From Liolophura sinensis (lineage: Eukaryota > Mollusca > Polyplacophora > Chitonida > Chitonidae): a DNA stretch of 64,000 bases. The position numbers and the translations under genes were made by a program. Of this stretch, positions 1 through 11,099 are shown in pieces. Positions within the stretch are counted from its first letter, which is position 1, and the number at the start of each line of letters is the position of its first letter. The notes under the pieces were generated by a model. The model made no database searches and was not told the origin of the DNA. It was given only the letters and a program-made list of their open reading frames with translations. The stretch covers positions 1,402,639-1,466,638 of the forward strand of contig NC_088297.1 in assembly GCF_032854445.1 (NCBI RefSeq). Direction: 5' to 3'.

Positions 1-59
1 GCTGTAACCGATATTTAACCCGAGTTGTCTTTGTTTAAATGGCCCTCTTCTCTACGCTC

Positions 60-560
60 CGTTTGTTCTCGTCTAAATTCAGTCTCTGTCTGCTTTTCTC
101 TGTGTTTTGGTCTCTGCACATACTCCACGAGGCTCTGTCGAATGTCGCCGATTTCTATCGTTCAGTTCAGGGTTTTTAATGACAAGCAAGTCTGCTTCCT
201 GTGCCAATGATACAGATGTATATGGTGCCAATAGCACTTTACAATGAACAAACAGAGTACGCAATGGACCAAGAAAAAGAAAATGATACCGGTATTAGGA
301 TGCCACATTTTTTGTGTATGCATTGCACGCGTTATCATAGTTCTTGCAAAACTAGCACTGCAATTAGGTGAAGTCCTTAATCTAGACATGACTATTTTAT
401 GATAATATTTGTTCCTTAAACGAAATCTTCTTCTGAAGCCGACTGGACATTTTTTATAACTATAAAGTAGCAATTTTGCTGATTCAAATTTGGCAGATAT
501 TTCTCGATGATAGCATTCACGTACAGCGTGTTTTTTAAACACATTACATAACAGGCTGAG
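60..560. repeat. Array-unit block, repeated at about 4,540-4,950
   Basis: The stretch with 'gtctctgcacatactcca', the later 'gacaagcaagtctgcttcct' and 'cttaatctagacat' recurs at about 4,540-4,950 in diverged form, again in the B copy at 39,366-39,866 and 43,870-44,260, and in shortened form at 31,100-31,240. It is non-coding as far as I can see. The minus-strand open frames in it differ between copies by frameshifts. I read it as part of the ancestral EF-hand gene unit, far upstream of the gene. Confidence 0.6.
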
Positions 561-1094
561 CTATACATCTAGAATATAGCCACACATCACCAAGGCCATA
601 TCGGTTATGAGCAATCTGGGTGCCCTCGTGGTCTGGTGGAACCAGGCATTTGTATGGCAACCGACAACAAAAGTGAACGCTAATTAAAAAGTAAATAAAG
701 CACGAAATTAAAACAAAAACATGCAAACAGAAGCAGTCAGGAGTTAAAATTTCATTCAGTATATGTGGGCGACATTGACTTCCGAAGCTGTTCCCATGGT
801 AACTGAATCGATGTGTGAGAAAAGGTTTCTTATAACCTTCTGAAGATGTAATTGTTGAGCTCTTCAGTTTTCCCTACACTCCGTTTTGATTAACATTTTC
901 TAAGACGCACATGGTGTTCTAAATGTAATCAAAAATGAATGCCTGACATTTTTGACAGGTTTTATTGTACGGTTGGGCTTACATTACCTTTAGTGGTAAA
1001 AGTGTTCGAATTCGAATTTTGCCTATTAGTCTTGTGAAGTAAAACATTTTTGTTAAGATTGTTGGTGATAGAAAATGTATGAGGCCCTGAGGCC

Positions 1095-1320
1095 TTGTCA
1101 ATTTTCATGACGAGGAGGAGTCATTACGTATACTGGCGACACTGGAGTATCATGCCAAGACGTGACACCCCACCTAGTGTCCTTGCTCTAACCTATAAGT
1201 ACTGAGTGTCAAACAAAGCCTTGGCGAGTAGCATTTTTAGGTATTTGGTATGACCTGACTGGGGTTTGATCCGAGGACTTCAGACTTCGAAGCGGACGCT
1301 CCATCCATTACATCACGTAT
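1095..1320 (-). repeat. tRNA-headed SINE fragment, family B (copy A)
   Basis: The right end reads, in this orientation, as the complement of a tRNA-like head (cttcgaagcggacgctcc, near 1,285-1,303). The body has the 'atgacgaggagga' and 'gccaagacgtgacacc' segments shared with other family-B copies at 23.5-23.8 and 15.98-16.26 kb. It is old and internally rearranged. The duplicate lies at about 40,400-40,626. Confidence 0.55.
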
Positions 1321-1744
1321 AGCCTGATTTCCATCACAACCAAAAATGTAGCAGTTCAGTTGCCGAAGACGTGAATTATTGTAAAGTTACGTTTGATGAA
1401 ACCGACAGGGATCTCTGTCACTACTGTTTTTGCATTCAATTTCTGTCTCTTCCGCTTCTTAAAAAAAAATATGAAGGTGAAGGAGATTTATAGGAGGCCA
1501 CCATTTAAACAGTTAATCTGTTTGCGGAAGAAACAACATGACATTTACTCGACAGTTTGTACAAGTTTCCATGTCAACTCATATATCCAATCGATGTACA
1601 AATAAGAAATGTCAATTTTGACGAGGAACAACATGTATATTCTGAATGTAATTAGTACACACTCTTTTGAATAGCGGATATTTTATTTACCCAGAATTAA
1701 CCAAACAATAAAATGTTTTTTTTCTTTCCAATCTTTTTTTGAAT

Positions 1745-2060
1745 CTTCTTAGCAGTGTCACGATCCAGGGTGAATCTAATTACTACTGCCCACTCAGCAA
1801 TGTCCTGTATACAAGTGTCCAGCTCATAGGGAATCTCACTGATTTCTACTTCTCAGCAGAGCCATAAATACAACTTCGTTCTAAATACCCAAAGTCAATC
1901 TGATTGATTGCATCTTCCGGTCAACGTGTGGATGTAACTACATGCGCAGCTGAATGCCCAGAATGAATCTGACTGCTTCCACCTTCCCTACGTTGTTAAG
2001 ACGTGACACCCCACCACACTGGAATACTACATAGGCAAATGAAAACTCAAACTGAATCTA
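1745..2060. repeat. 'gaatctgattgatt' degenerate tandem repeat, 3' of EF-hand relic
   Basis: Several diverged units of about 60-80 bases, each with a core like 'aaagtgaatctgattgatt' followed by 'gcatcttcc' or 'gtctcctc' and a 'tcatgac...gaactgaatactca' stretch. The same motif lies 3' of every EF-hand-derived locus in the window, so it is part of the duplicated unit. It marks the probable 3' UTR or downstream flank of the gene. The B copy is at about 41,050-41,345. Confidence 0.7.
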
Positions 2061-2214
2061 ATTGAGATCTGCTAGATTGAGATGGAAGTCAATACTGAAC
2101 CTGGTGAATAGTGGCCGACGAATAGTGTCAATGTTACAGCTGTACGTATACTCAAATTGAGTACGGTCCATTTTGTCTAACCTATGGTGAAAAGAAATCC
2201 GGGTCGTGTTTGCC

Positions 2215-2694
2215 TTACATTTTGATAGCATAATCAAGTTCCCGTCGGGAGATGAAACCGTCTTTGTTTGTATCCATCTTGGTGAATGTAGAGCGGACAA
2301 ACTCCTCATTCTTCATCCCGTGTCTCTTGTAGTGATCTCGCCACTCCGCGAGACTAATTCGGTGGTCATGGTCCTCGTCCATAATGCCAAACACGGCGGC
2401 TGAGAAGGCTGGCATACCTTCATTGTGGTACCAATCCTGCTGGCTCATACCGTTATGGCCTTTGATTCAGTCTTCTAGATTCACGAACTTAGGTCGGCCC
2501 GAATGTTCCAGATTACGGTTCCAGAACCTTTTGAAGAGCTTCGCTATTTTACAGGCATCTTCCACCTTTCCCCCCCGTAAAAGATGACAAGGATACTCCA
2601 TGACTTCCGAAATGGTCAACAAACCCGAGCCACTTATGTTCAAAATGTTGTAAAGTCCCATTCACTTTCGTATGATATTTGCATCCAGCCCCAT
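2215..2694 (-). pseudogene. EF-hand (sarcoplasmic Ca-binding-like) pseudogene 1, copy A
   Basis: The frame begins at an ATG 18 bases after a splice-acceptor-like 'gtctag' and aligns along its length with the intact protein at 62.3 kb. Visible pieces are the degenerate first EF loop (NISGSGLLTISE), the helix region with MEYPCHLL, DWYHNE, the third EF loop (DEDHDHRISLAE) and the canonical fourth loop (DTNKDGFISRRE). In-frame TGA codons replace the tryptophans near residues 9-11 and in the LEDWIKG motif, and a TAA replaces a tyrosine after the last EF-hand, removing about 17 C-terminal residues. Three codons (GET) are missing compared with the B copy. Both calcium loops still look usable, so decay is recent. 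I see no way it yields a full-length protein without readthrough or editing. Confidence 0.85.
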
Positions 2695-2879
2695 CTTCAG
2701 CTAGTGCAGAAACTAGACTAAAACAAAAAAGAAACAACAACATAATGGAATTGATGACAATGGTGATGATTATCAGAATGAACAATGTGAGAATGCCTAC
2801 TTCTATATTGAAAAGGCCGCCTTATATGTGATTATGATCACATTATTTGTTAACTTTTTTTACTAGTCTCGCCGGAATA

Positions 2880-3055
2880 TTTCGCTTACAAGGCGGCTGG
2901 CAGCTTTATGATTGGAAGAAAGCAGGCAGAGTCCCGGGTGAAACCCACGATCGTTGTTGGCAGGCCTTCCCACATTCGACCGAAGAGGAAGCCAGCATGA
3001 ACTGGATCTGAACTCACAGCGACTGCACTGGCACATTGACGCGTTAATGGCGCTT
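2880..3055 (-). repeat. SINE fragment, family A (minus orientation)
   Basis: Matches the middle and head of the family-A SINE: 'ggcggctggcag', 'gaaacccacgatc', 'ggaagccagcatgaactgg', 'ctcacagcgactgcactgg'. The head beyond the B-box region is lost. It sits directly upstream of the EF-hand relic; similar old copies occupy the same place at 42.18-42.36 and 59.30-59.48 kb, so it was in the ancestral unit. Confidence 0.7.
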
Positions 3056-4760
3056 TCTAAAACTCTGTGAGATTTGGTATTATTGATATAATGTGTTCAT
3101 TTCATGACATTATGTTTCCACTCCTCCACCACTGGCTCTATTTTGCATTACAACATTATTAAAGCTATGCATAACATTCCCGTTTTATAATTGTCTATGG
3201 GCTGACGGACGGAGGTAAAATAGAAGAAAGTACAAGCCGTGGCTGATCGAAGTGTTCAGTGTACTTCCCACTGACATGAGAAAATAACTCACTAAAGAGA
3301 ATTGGCTGATGTGGATGTACACATCTTTATGTGATAAATTAGCTTCCTGCTAAGTTTTGTCTGTATAATGTGAAATCCACATCTCGAGGGCGCATACGCG
3401 ATGGCCTACCAGACGCTAGACAGAATTAGTCCAATGTTAAGCGAAAGGCTGAATGTTTTAAATGGGTTTAGTCATATTCTCAACCCGAATGCCGGCTGTT
3501 TTATCGCAACAGTGTGCGTAGCCTTGTAAAGGGTGCATCGCTGGATCATTTGTCAGACACATTGGTGCAACCAGCCGTTTAATCCAAGGATTAGCGTGTA
3601 TGTCCGAGTCCCAGATGTGGTCGAGAGTGTTAAAAGATGCATAAAATGAATGTGCTGTGTCAATCCTGCGTTTTGCACCCGATAGTCTTGTCTACTTGTG
3701 AATGCGTCAGGGTAACAGGGTTACGGTGAACTGGGGGGAGGGGGCGAGTTTCTGAAATTATATGCTTGTAATTCATAATGTATACAAAGTTAAAAGTTAC
3801 ATACACAGGGCTAGTAAACCGGATATATTCTGGTCTACCAGATTTGTTTTAACCTGATATAGCTCTTTTAGGATTTTACAGAGCAATGAATAAGCGTTTG
3901 CAGAGATACATTGTTGAATAAAATGTCTTCGCTGCATGTGCATCAAGTGAATTCAAACAACTATCTCACAGGAAAATTTAACTCCCGGGCACCTCAAAAT
4001 TAGAACAGAACGAACATTAAGGGATACCCATACAGAAAAAATTTGGGATGAATATGAAAACATCTATACATGACTACACGGCCTACAAGACTATGGTGTA
4101 TGTTGACCTGATACTTGACCTCAATTCAGAGCGACCGTCGAGCTTATTAAAATGCTCATCAAAACCACCAGACTGGAACGAGAGGTACCGTGCACATATA
4201 TGGCACGTTACATAAGGGATGCTTTTATCTGTTGCAGCTATCGAGAAGGGATGAATTCATTCACAGTACAAAGACACAGCGGGCATGTCTGGCAGCCTCG
4301 GTTAAGAGACTGGGCAAATTGTGTCTCTTTCTATTCTACAGTACCTGTGCCTTATGACAAGCGTCAGCAATGTTTATTTCCAAGTCAGCGCCTATATCGG
4401 ATTCAGATTTGGGTAGAACATTTATATCACTGAACTTTTAGTCTTACTGTCCTATTTTACAGGGTAAAACCATGTTGTCAGAAATGCAGGTTATAAAAGG
4501 TATATACAGACAACCGTACACTACCGTCCACACAACAAACGTGAGAAAGAAAAAAAACAAACAAACTGTGTTCTGGTCTCTGCACATACTCCAGGAGGCT
4601 TTGTTGACTGCCGCTGGGTTTTAACATTCAGTTCAGTTGTTTTTTAATGACAAGCAAGTCTGCTTCCTTTGTCACAGGTACAGATGTGGATGTTGACGAT
4701 AGTTCTTTAAACTAAAAAAGGTATACAATGAACCAATAAAAAGAAAGCAATACAGGTATT
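3056..4760. other. Conserved upstream flank of the EF-hand unit, no gene seen
   Basis: Non-coding sequence that recurs, diverged, at other EF-hand loci. The block at 3,490-3,710 (with 'aatccaaggattagcgtgtatgtc') matches 59,505-59,710, and 3,880-4,450 matches 35,540-36,080 and 59,780-60,400. A plus-strand frame ending near 4,433 (RLYRIQIW) stays partly open in four copies, but the rest is frameshifted between copies and no family is recognisable. I treat it as DNA homology, not a gene. Confidence 0.6.
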
Positions 4761-4951
4761 TGTCTTCCACATTCTTTCGTGCACGCATTTTGCGCGTTAG
4801 CATAGTTCTTACAACACAAGTGGGTGAAGTTCTTAATCTAGACATTACAACATTTATCGCAATATTTGTTGCTTAAACGAGATCTGTCTTGAAAATTCGG
4901 CAGATATCTCTTGGTTATAGCAATGCTGAGACGTTAAGTTGCATAAAAAAA

Positions 4952-7170
4952 ACTCGAGTGCCATAATAAAGACGGCAAGTTGGCCAGCTGTTAGATTTTC
5001 TCAATACCAGATATCATGCTTAAACCAGTCAAAACCAAACACAAATGTTGTTCCAGGCAGAAGCTGTTATGACTTCATTTAACGCGCTAAAGAACTACTT
5101 TCAAGGCATTTGAGGTGCGCGCGCATGGAAAATTCCTAAGCTGTAGCTCTTAAAGCTGTTCAGGGTCGGGGAGGAGACAATCTGTCTGCTGCTGTAAAAA
5201 CTGGCGATGGGACTCTTGCCCCAAGGAATACATTTTAAAAGCTAGACATTACTTCATTAAAAAGTGAGAGTTGGCTATTTTTCTTTCTCCATTTAAAATG
5301 GGAGGGCTTGACTTTTTGAGAACTTTAAAATGCCCTAAAAAGTATCCCACAAAAGTAATTATAATACATTTTGTAACACAAAAGTTGTTTTCAAAACCAT
5401 TTTCCTAAAAAATCTATCGCGATGAGACATTAGACTCTGTGTATAAAAAAAAGACCCAGGGTTAGTAACGAATATTTTTATCTGGCTAAGCTCATTGGCT
5501 ACACCTGCTTAATGTGGACTTCAACTACATACGCTCACAAAACAATCTGTTAAATTTAACAGAAAGTCTGTTGCCTGGCTGATGCATGTCGAATCATTAA
5601 AATATGGGTATTAGTTTCAAGAGAATGATCTGCTGCTATAAAAGAGTACGTTCTAGCATCACCCAGATAACAGTCTTTCTGTTAAATATTTTGAGCGTAC
5701 GGTGGAAGCCCATACGTCGTTTGGTCGAAAATCCGTCATTGTGAGGGAGCACATATGCCTAATATGGTGACAGGGAACGGTTTAATATATAGTTCTTTTG
5801 AGACTAATAATTTATAAGTTTTTTTTTTGCAACGTGAACAGTGGATGCCAATAATGAAATTAGTCCTTCAATTAATCCGGCAACAAGATGAGATTACATT
5901 CATACTAAGTAAAAGTTTAAGATGGTTGAAGTATACGATTTAAAAAAAAAGTACCTTAGTTAATGTTTAGGTCGTCAACTTTTACAAAAAATATTCAATT
6001 TTAAAATCCCAATGACCAGTTAGAGTTAACTTAAAATTAGAATAACGTGCAATCTTTCTAACTTATATATGCTTTTAAAGGATGGCAGTCATTTGGGAAT
6101 TGAATTATTCCCCAACGTTCTCCGAAAATTTATATGTATGCAAAATTTCCGGTGTGTCTAATATAGCACATATGTGAAGTCCACAACACTTTATATTCAC
6201 ACACAGTAAGGCCCACGGTCGTATCACAGACATTTTCCTGCTGTAAGGCAAGTATGGGTACATACGGCATCTCGGTTACGCTTTTATGTCAAAATTTCAT
6301 ATAATATCAGAAATCAAATGACCCATATCTATACAGGCCCTAACCTTAGGTTAAGCAGTGTTATTTATATGTGTATAACCGTACCTGGGTCTGATCCCCG
6401 GGTTTCCTGACCTCAAATCCGACGAAACGAAATCGGTGGTGGAAATGGTCTTTTATTTGTTTGATAGTAAGTGGCTACTGTTGATAATTATCACTGCATA
6501 GCCTCTCACGTGAAAATAATTGTGGTATGTTTATCATCGACTCAAACACACTTGTACGGACAATCTCAAAAATAAGTTCTATATGAAGACCGCGTGATTT
6601 CCTTGGTAGCAAACGCCGTGGAAGAAAAAATGTCCCTCTAATGTTATACCTTAAGAAACTGCCTGTTTTTGAATCGCTGTTAGCCATAGTGTAATAATTA
6701 GACTTGTATAATTGTCAGCTTTAGAGATAGCGTGAGTATTTCTGTAGAGATTTCGTGGTGTTTTTGTACAAGCAGGGTTTACTGTTAGCTGACTGCGTGG
6801 AAGGATGATCTCCTACCTGATCTCCAACATCCGGGTTCTTATACAATGTAAGTTCCTATTTTGTAGAGAGACTATTAATATGATGTCCTTCTCGTATCCA
6901 GGAACGTCAAATGTTCTTCGCCTTACCTTTTATATTATTTCTTTTTATGTACTTCCTAATAATTTGAAAGGAAAACGTGTATAGTCTAGTTTTCCACATG
7001 GTTCAGATATGTACTGTTGATGGAACGAGGGAAGTAGCACCCATCCGATGTCTGTACGTATGCACTGCGTCTTCTTGCCACAGTGTGAAACCATGTCGCC
7101 AAAGCTCTGCCTCCATTTAACTCTACTCAGTCACATTATACTGAAGTCGGGCCAAACCAGTCCTGACTCC
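4952..7170. other. Gene-free AT-rich stretch
   Basis: No coding region is recognisable on either strand. The segment at about 6,575-6,680 resembles 10,120-10,260 inside the Polinton remnant (both contain 'gatttcc(t/c)tggt(a/t)gcaaac' and a later 'cctgttttcgaatcg'-like string), so a dispersed repeat is present. The remainder shows nothing I can name. The stretch is repeated nearly unchanged in copy B at 44.3-46.5 kb. Confidence 0.5.
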
Positions 7171-7330
7171 TTGCTCTTGGTGCCGAGCGCCAAGTCGAGG
7201 CTGCAATAAGTATCATTTTTAAAGTCTTTAGTATGACTCGACGTAAATTTAAACCAGAGCCCCCTTTACCTGGATCTACCGGTCCCGAAGTGCACGCTCT
7301 ACCAACTGTGCTATCCGGGCCGGTTCCCTC
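7170..7330 (-). repeat. tRNA-headed SINE, family B, head portion (copy A)
   Basis: On the minus strand it starts with a tRNA-like head: 'ggccggatagcacagttgg' (A-box region) and, about 40 bases on, a 'ggatctaccggtcccgaag'-type loop in the plus-strand reading. The body is cut short. The duplicate is at about 46,490-46,650. Confidence 0.7.
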
Positions 7331-7859
7331 ATCTTCGAGGCGTACGCTCTAATCACTGTGCCACCGCAGCAGTCCCTATATTTGGTTGTCATCGGAGCAA
7401 GCAAGAAGTTGATCACTTCAGACAGGGCAGAATTAACGAACAGGACTAAATCGTGGAAGTCAGGAAATCTTCGGACTGGTGCTGCAAAAGTTATTGTGAC
7501 CTTTCCACTAACTTACAACACATCACGATGCAAGAAACGGCCTGAATATTACCTAACCTCCTCTGAACAGCCAAGTCAAATTAAATGATTAACGGATGAC
7601 AGAGCAAGCAAATAAGAATCCGCCCACGTGTGCCGTGCCTTATGTTCTATGTCAGCGGCAAGAGTCCATCTACGTGTGGTGTACCTTATGTACTATGTCA
7701 GGGGCAAAAAAGTTATAAGACAAGGAAACAAAAACAGAAAAAAAAACAAAACAAAATAGAGTATTTTACTAAATTACACTGAAGAAAGTACAATCCTAAC
7801 CCTGACGGAGACTTTGGAACTGAAATACTGAATTAAAGTAAAATATATAACTTAAATAA

Positions 7860-8300
7860 TTGAACTGAAACAATTTTGCTTATTGTGTGTCACATTTCTA
7901 GAAGACACACATCATCAGATTGAACGATAACACGACTGTTTCACTTCGTGTAAAAGTGTACAGATGCACTATCTCTGTCGCCAGCTGGAGCTGAAAACGC
8001 TTGTCCTCAAAAATATTCAAAAGCTGCCAACATGACAACATCCACGGGAACCTCTGCTGCTCACACTTATTAAACTTCACACACAGAAGAGTTCCACCCA
8101 CAGGTAATATTATGTATTTGTAGTCTACACCAAGTACACCGATTTCCAAGAAGCTGAAGTGTAGGAGATTTATGGAAGGCCATCATTTAAACAATCGTTT
8201 CTGGAATAAATAAGGCAGCATTTTTACCAATTACCATACTGGCCCCTTTTCTAGAACATAGGGACACCTTTTTTTGGAATGCCACTATTTTATTTACCGA
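7860..8300. repeat. Array-unit block shared with 60.9-61.3 kb
   Basis: This block, with 'gattgaacgataacacgact', 'catgacaacatccacgggaa' and 'ggagatttatggaaggccatc', matches 60,930-61,290 and, in its last part, 1,470-1,720. The minus-strand frame (83 codons at 7,898-8,149) is open here and in copy B, but it is shifted and altered at 61.0 kb, so it is probably not a gene. It lies between the upstream flank of one EF-hand unit and the 3' repeats of the next. Confidence 0.6.
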
Positions 8301-8454
8301 GATGAACCAATCAATGGACGTTTCATTTTCTTTCCTGGTATTGTTTAGATTATGTCAGCTATACGTGTACGCCTAACCACAATTATCCCACAAGATACAG
8401 CGTAAATCTTGTTTATATAGTTTTCCTATAGTTTTGCTATGAACACATATAAAG

Positions 8455-8880
8455 TGAATTTGATTGAAAACGTCTCTCCTGTAGTGTCATAACCGAAACT
8501 GAATACTCAAGTGAATCTGATTGATTACTTCTCGGCTGTATTGTCATGACCAGAACTGAATACTCAATGTAAATCTGATTGATTGCGTCTCTTCTGCATT
8601 GTCATAACTGGAACTGAATACTCAAGTGAATATAACTGATTACGTCTCCTTAGTTGTGTTATGACTGGAACTGAATACTCAAGGTGAAATTGACTAAGTC
8701 TTCTCTGTATTGTTATGAATATAGTTGAATACTTGTAGTAAATCTGATTAGTATTGTCCGTTCAGTAATGCTCTCGATATAATTGTCAAGCTCAAAATGA
8801 ATCTCACAGATTTCTACTACCCATACCATAAATGTAAGTTTGTACTAAGTAAATCAAAGTGAATCTGATAGATTGTGGTA
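8455..8880. repeat. 'gaatctgattgatt' repeat array 3' of EF-hand relic 2
   Basis: About six diverged units, each roughly 60 bases, of the form 'gaactgaatactcaa' + 'gtgaatctgattgatta' + 'cgtctc..ctgtattgtcatgacc'. This is the clearest example of the family in the window, matched at 47,775-48,190 and 61,385-61,970. It runs directly into the truncated EF-hand coding relic. Confidence 0.8.
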
Positions 8881-8883
8881 TCA

Positions 8884-9063
8884 ATCCTGCTGGTTCATAC
8901 CGTAATAGAGTTTGATCCAGTCTTCTAGATTTATGGACGTTTTCTCCCTTGGTTCGGCCTAGATTTCAAGCATACAGTTCCAGATTCTTTTGAAGATTCT
9001 CGCTATTTTACAGGCATCTTCCACTTTTCCATCTCGTAACAAATGACATGTGTACTCCATGAC
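8884..9063 (-). pseudogene. EF-hand gene relic 2, 3' part of the split exon (copy A)
   Basis: On the minus strand it starts at the Polinton terminus with VMEYTCHLLRDGKVEDACK and continues through the helix region, then through motifs matching INLEDWIK and NQQD before a TGA in place of tryptophan in DWYHN. It then fuses to the 3' repeat, so both calcium-binding EF-hands are missing. Copy A also has a one-base insertion and a one-base deletion relative to copy B in the middle of the frame. The upstream half of this gene is not in copy A; in copy B it lies on the far side of the Polinton at 57.7 kb. Confidence 0.8.
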
Positions 9064-9066
9064 AAT

Positions 9067-9215
9067 AGTAGAGAATGGACCGAACGTGTCTGATCGGGGA
9101 GGAGGTTGGGGAGGTGGGAGTGTGGCATTGAGGTCTATTTCGAGCTCTATTTCGTTCGCCCCAACACTGACCAATGAGTGAGCTCCATGAGCTGATATTA
9201 CCGGCGAGAGCAGCT
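9067..9215 (+). repeat. Left terminal inverted repeat of Polinton (copy A)
   Basis: Read inward, it has 'tagtagaga', 'gaacgtgtctgatcgggga', a GA/GT-rich stretch, 'ggagtgtggcattgag', then 'gtgagctccat' and 'cgagagcagct'. The reverse complement of 57,400-57,674 has the same order: 'tagtagaga', 'gaacgtgtccgatagggag', 'ggagtgtgtcgttgag', 'gtgagctccat', 'cgagagcagct'. Identity is roughly three quarters by eye, so the termini are old. Confidence 0.75.
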
Positions 9216-9944
9216 CTGTTTTCCTGCTCGGTTATTTTGTTGAGGTCCGCGCTCCGTTGTCCAGTGAGCAAGGAGGATTAGAAGTCGTGCTCGAGAAGCA
9301 TTGTATAGCGGACTGCCAGGCCACGTTCACCCAGAGAGATGCTACGTTGTCATTATAAAGGGTCCCGCTCTGCAGGAGGAGAGGTGGGGGGGGGGGGGGG
9401 GGAGGAGAAGGAGGAGATGAGTTTACGTGTGCCAGAAGGTTTTCGCAACGGGATAATTGGTTGACGCAAGAGAGAATAGCGCGTACCGAGCGGGGAGAGG
9501 TCCCCATTTAATTGCGGCACCTTTCCTTGGCGGGACAACTGGCTGCGTCATGAGAAGACGTGCCATGCGGGGGAGCGGTTATAAGATTGGTACGTGCATC
9601 GGCGTGCTGAACACGGAAAAGTTAGTCACAACACGCAGCCACAGACTCTTTGGTAAAAGCCGAACGGTTTTGTGATATGTCTGCGGAGATATCACCTCAA
9701 TAAAGGATTCTCTTTCTCATATGGTATAGCCAAACACTCGGCGTAGTATATACATGGCCGTGTTTTGTACTATGAATGGTTTAATTTTCGATATTTGAGA
9801 ATTCTGTGAACTGCTTTCGAAGTGGCACAGTGAGTGTTTACATAGCTGTATGTTCCAAGTTATAAACATATTGTTGTTTACCTATATGTGGTATTACACC
9901 TTTCTGTGGTCATGTTCTCTGGATTTGATTCCTTTTTATTGTGA

Positions 9945-10712
9945 AATTGCATAAAACAATAATGATTGGACTACCATAGATGGCGCTGCAGGGCTAAACA
10001 ATATCCACTTGTGATAATGCTTGTTAGGTCATCACACGCTGCTATTCGCTTCTGCACATACATGAAAAGGTATGACTGCCAATACCAACAAATCATTACA
10101 TGATATGATACGCTGTTCTATCGTACAATCCAGAAGATAGAGACCACATGATTTCCCTGGTTGCAAACAGGCTGGATGAAGAAATTCGTCCCGCAAAAAC
10201 AAAGGAAAAAAAAAATATTACACAGGCCAATGCCTGTTTTCGAATCGATGTCAGCAACAGTGCATTCGTTGGATTTGTGTCATTTTCATCTTTCCAGATA
10301 GACTAGATTTTTTTTTTGCTAAACTCATGTGATGATTTTGTACAACATAACGCTAAACCTGAAGGTCGTCGACTAAAACTGACATATTTATCATACGATC
10401 ATGCAGTATAAACACATGCCGTATTTCGTACAAAGAATCTGTCACTGGGGAATAACTCTGGGCCGCTTGTTGACACGGCTATGGACGGGGGAACAGACTT
10501 TGGCGCCGTATGGCTACTCAATCCAACCTGTTTAAATGGATTTTTATGGAAAATTGAATAAAATAATAATTATTGGGACATCACTATGACGCTGTATGGC
10601 TAATCTATGCCCACTTGCCATCATGCTTGCGAGGTCATTGCTAGCCGTTATTCGCTTCTGCACATACATGAAAAGATATGACTGCCGATACCAGCAGATA
10701 ATTGTGTGACGT
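9945..10712. repeat. Pair of about 165-bp direct repeats (copy A)
   Basis: The segments at about 9,945-10,112 and 10,545-10,712 share 'cgcttctgcacatacatgaa' and the surrounding order: 'aataatgattgga', 'gatggcgctg', 'ggtcat', 'tatgactgcc'. They are spaced 600 bases apart. Copy B has the same pair at about 49,265-49,430 and 49,870-50,037. They may be the two ends of an element nested in the Polinton. Confidence 0.7.
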
Positions 10713-10950
10713 GACACAATCAAATAAAAAAATATACTATACCATAGTTATACTCTACTATGGCTATACAATACTATACTATACTCTATTATGCCATACT
10801 AAGTGAAATATTCTTGAGTACGGCGTAAAACAACAATCAAATAAATAAATAAATAAATAATATACTATAGTTATACTCTACTCTACTATACTTATACTCT
10901 ACTCTACAATACTATAGCTATACTGTGCAATGCAATAGCAATACTTAAGA
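10700..10950. repeat. 'tatactctac' low-complexity tract with a SINE tail inside
   Basis: Two blocks of short repeats built from 'tatactctac' and 'atactata', separated at 10,800-10,862 by a family-A SINE tail ('gtgaaatattcttgagtacg', then 'aaataaataaataa'). Copy B (50,040-50,250) has fewer 'aaat' units. No coding potential. Confidence 0.75.
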
Positions 10951-10965
10951 AATATTGTTGGCGTC

Positions 10966-11098
10966 AGGGTAGTCTAACGGTAGTTTTACATCAAATCGAT
11001 GTGGAGAGTTTATATTTTGTAAAAAGAGCAAAAATTTATAAACTCTTCCACATCGATTTGATGTAAAACTACCGTTAGCCTACCCTAACGCGAACACT
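10966..11098. repeat. Foldback: two near-perfect inverted arms of about 52 bp (copy A)
   Basis: The left arm runs from 'gcgtcagggtag' through 'aacggtagttttacatcaaa' and 'tcgatgtggagagtttata'. The right arm is its reverse complement with two or three changes. The loop of about 20 bases is A/T-rich. Such a structure fits a small foldback/MITE element or a hairpin-forming site. The copy at 50,276-50,399 has lost a few bases of one arm and has extra substitutions, so the pairing is not being kept perfect there. Confidence 0.85.
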
Positions 11099-11099
11099 A

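Noticed and set aside
162-542. 126-codon minus-strand frame, also present in copy B
   Set aside because: It matches no family that I know. The related block at 4.55-4.95 kb is frameshifted in it, and its conservation between A and B follows from the recent duplication.
4152-4433. Plus-strand frame with RLYRIQIW seen at four places
   Set aside because: Only the last 30-40 residues stay open in all copies, changes are not biased to silent positions, and no start or splice signals recur.
7898-8149. 83-codon minus-strand frame conserved in copy B and loosely at 61.0 kb
   Set aside because: The third copy carries a frameshift and no common protein pattern; it fits conserved non-coding unit DNA.
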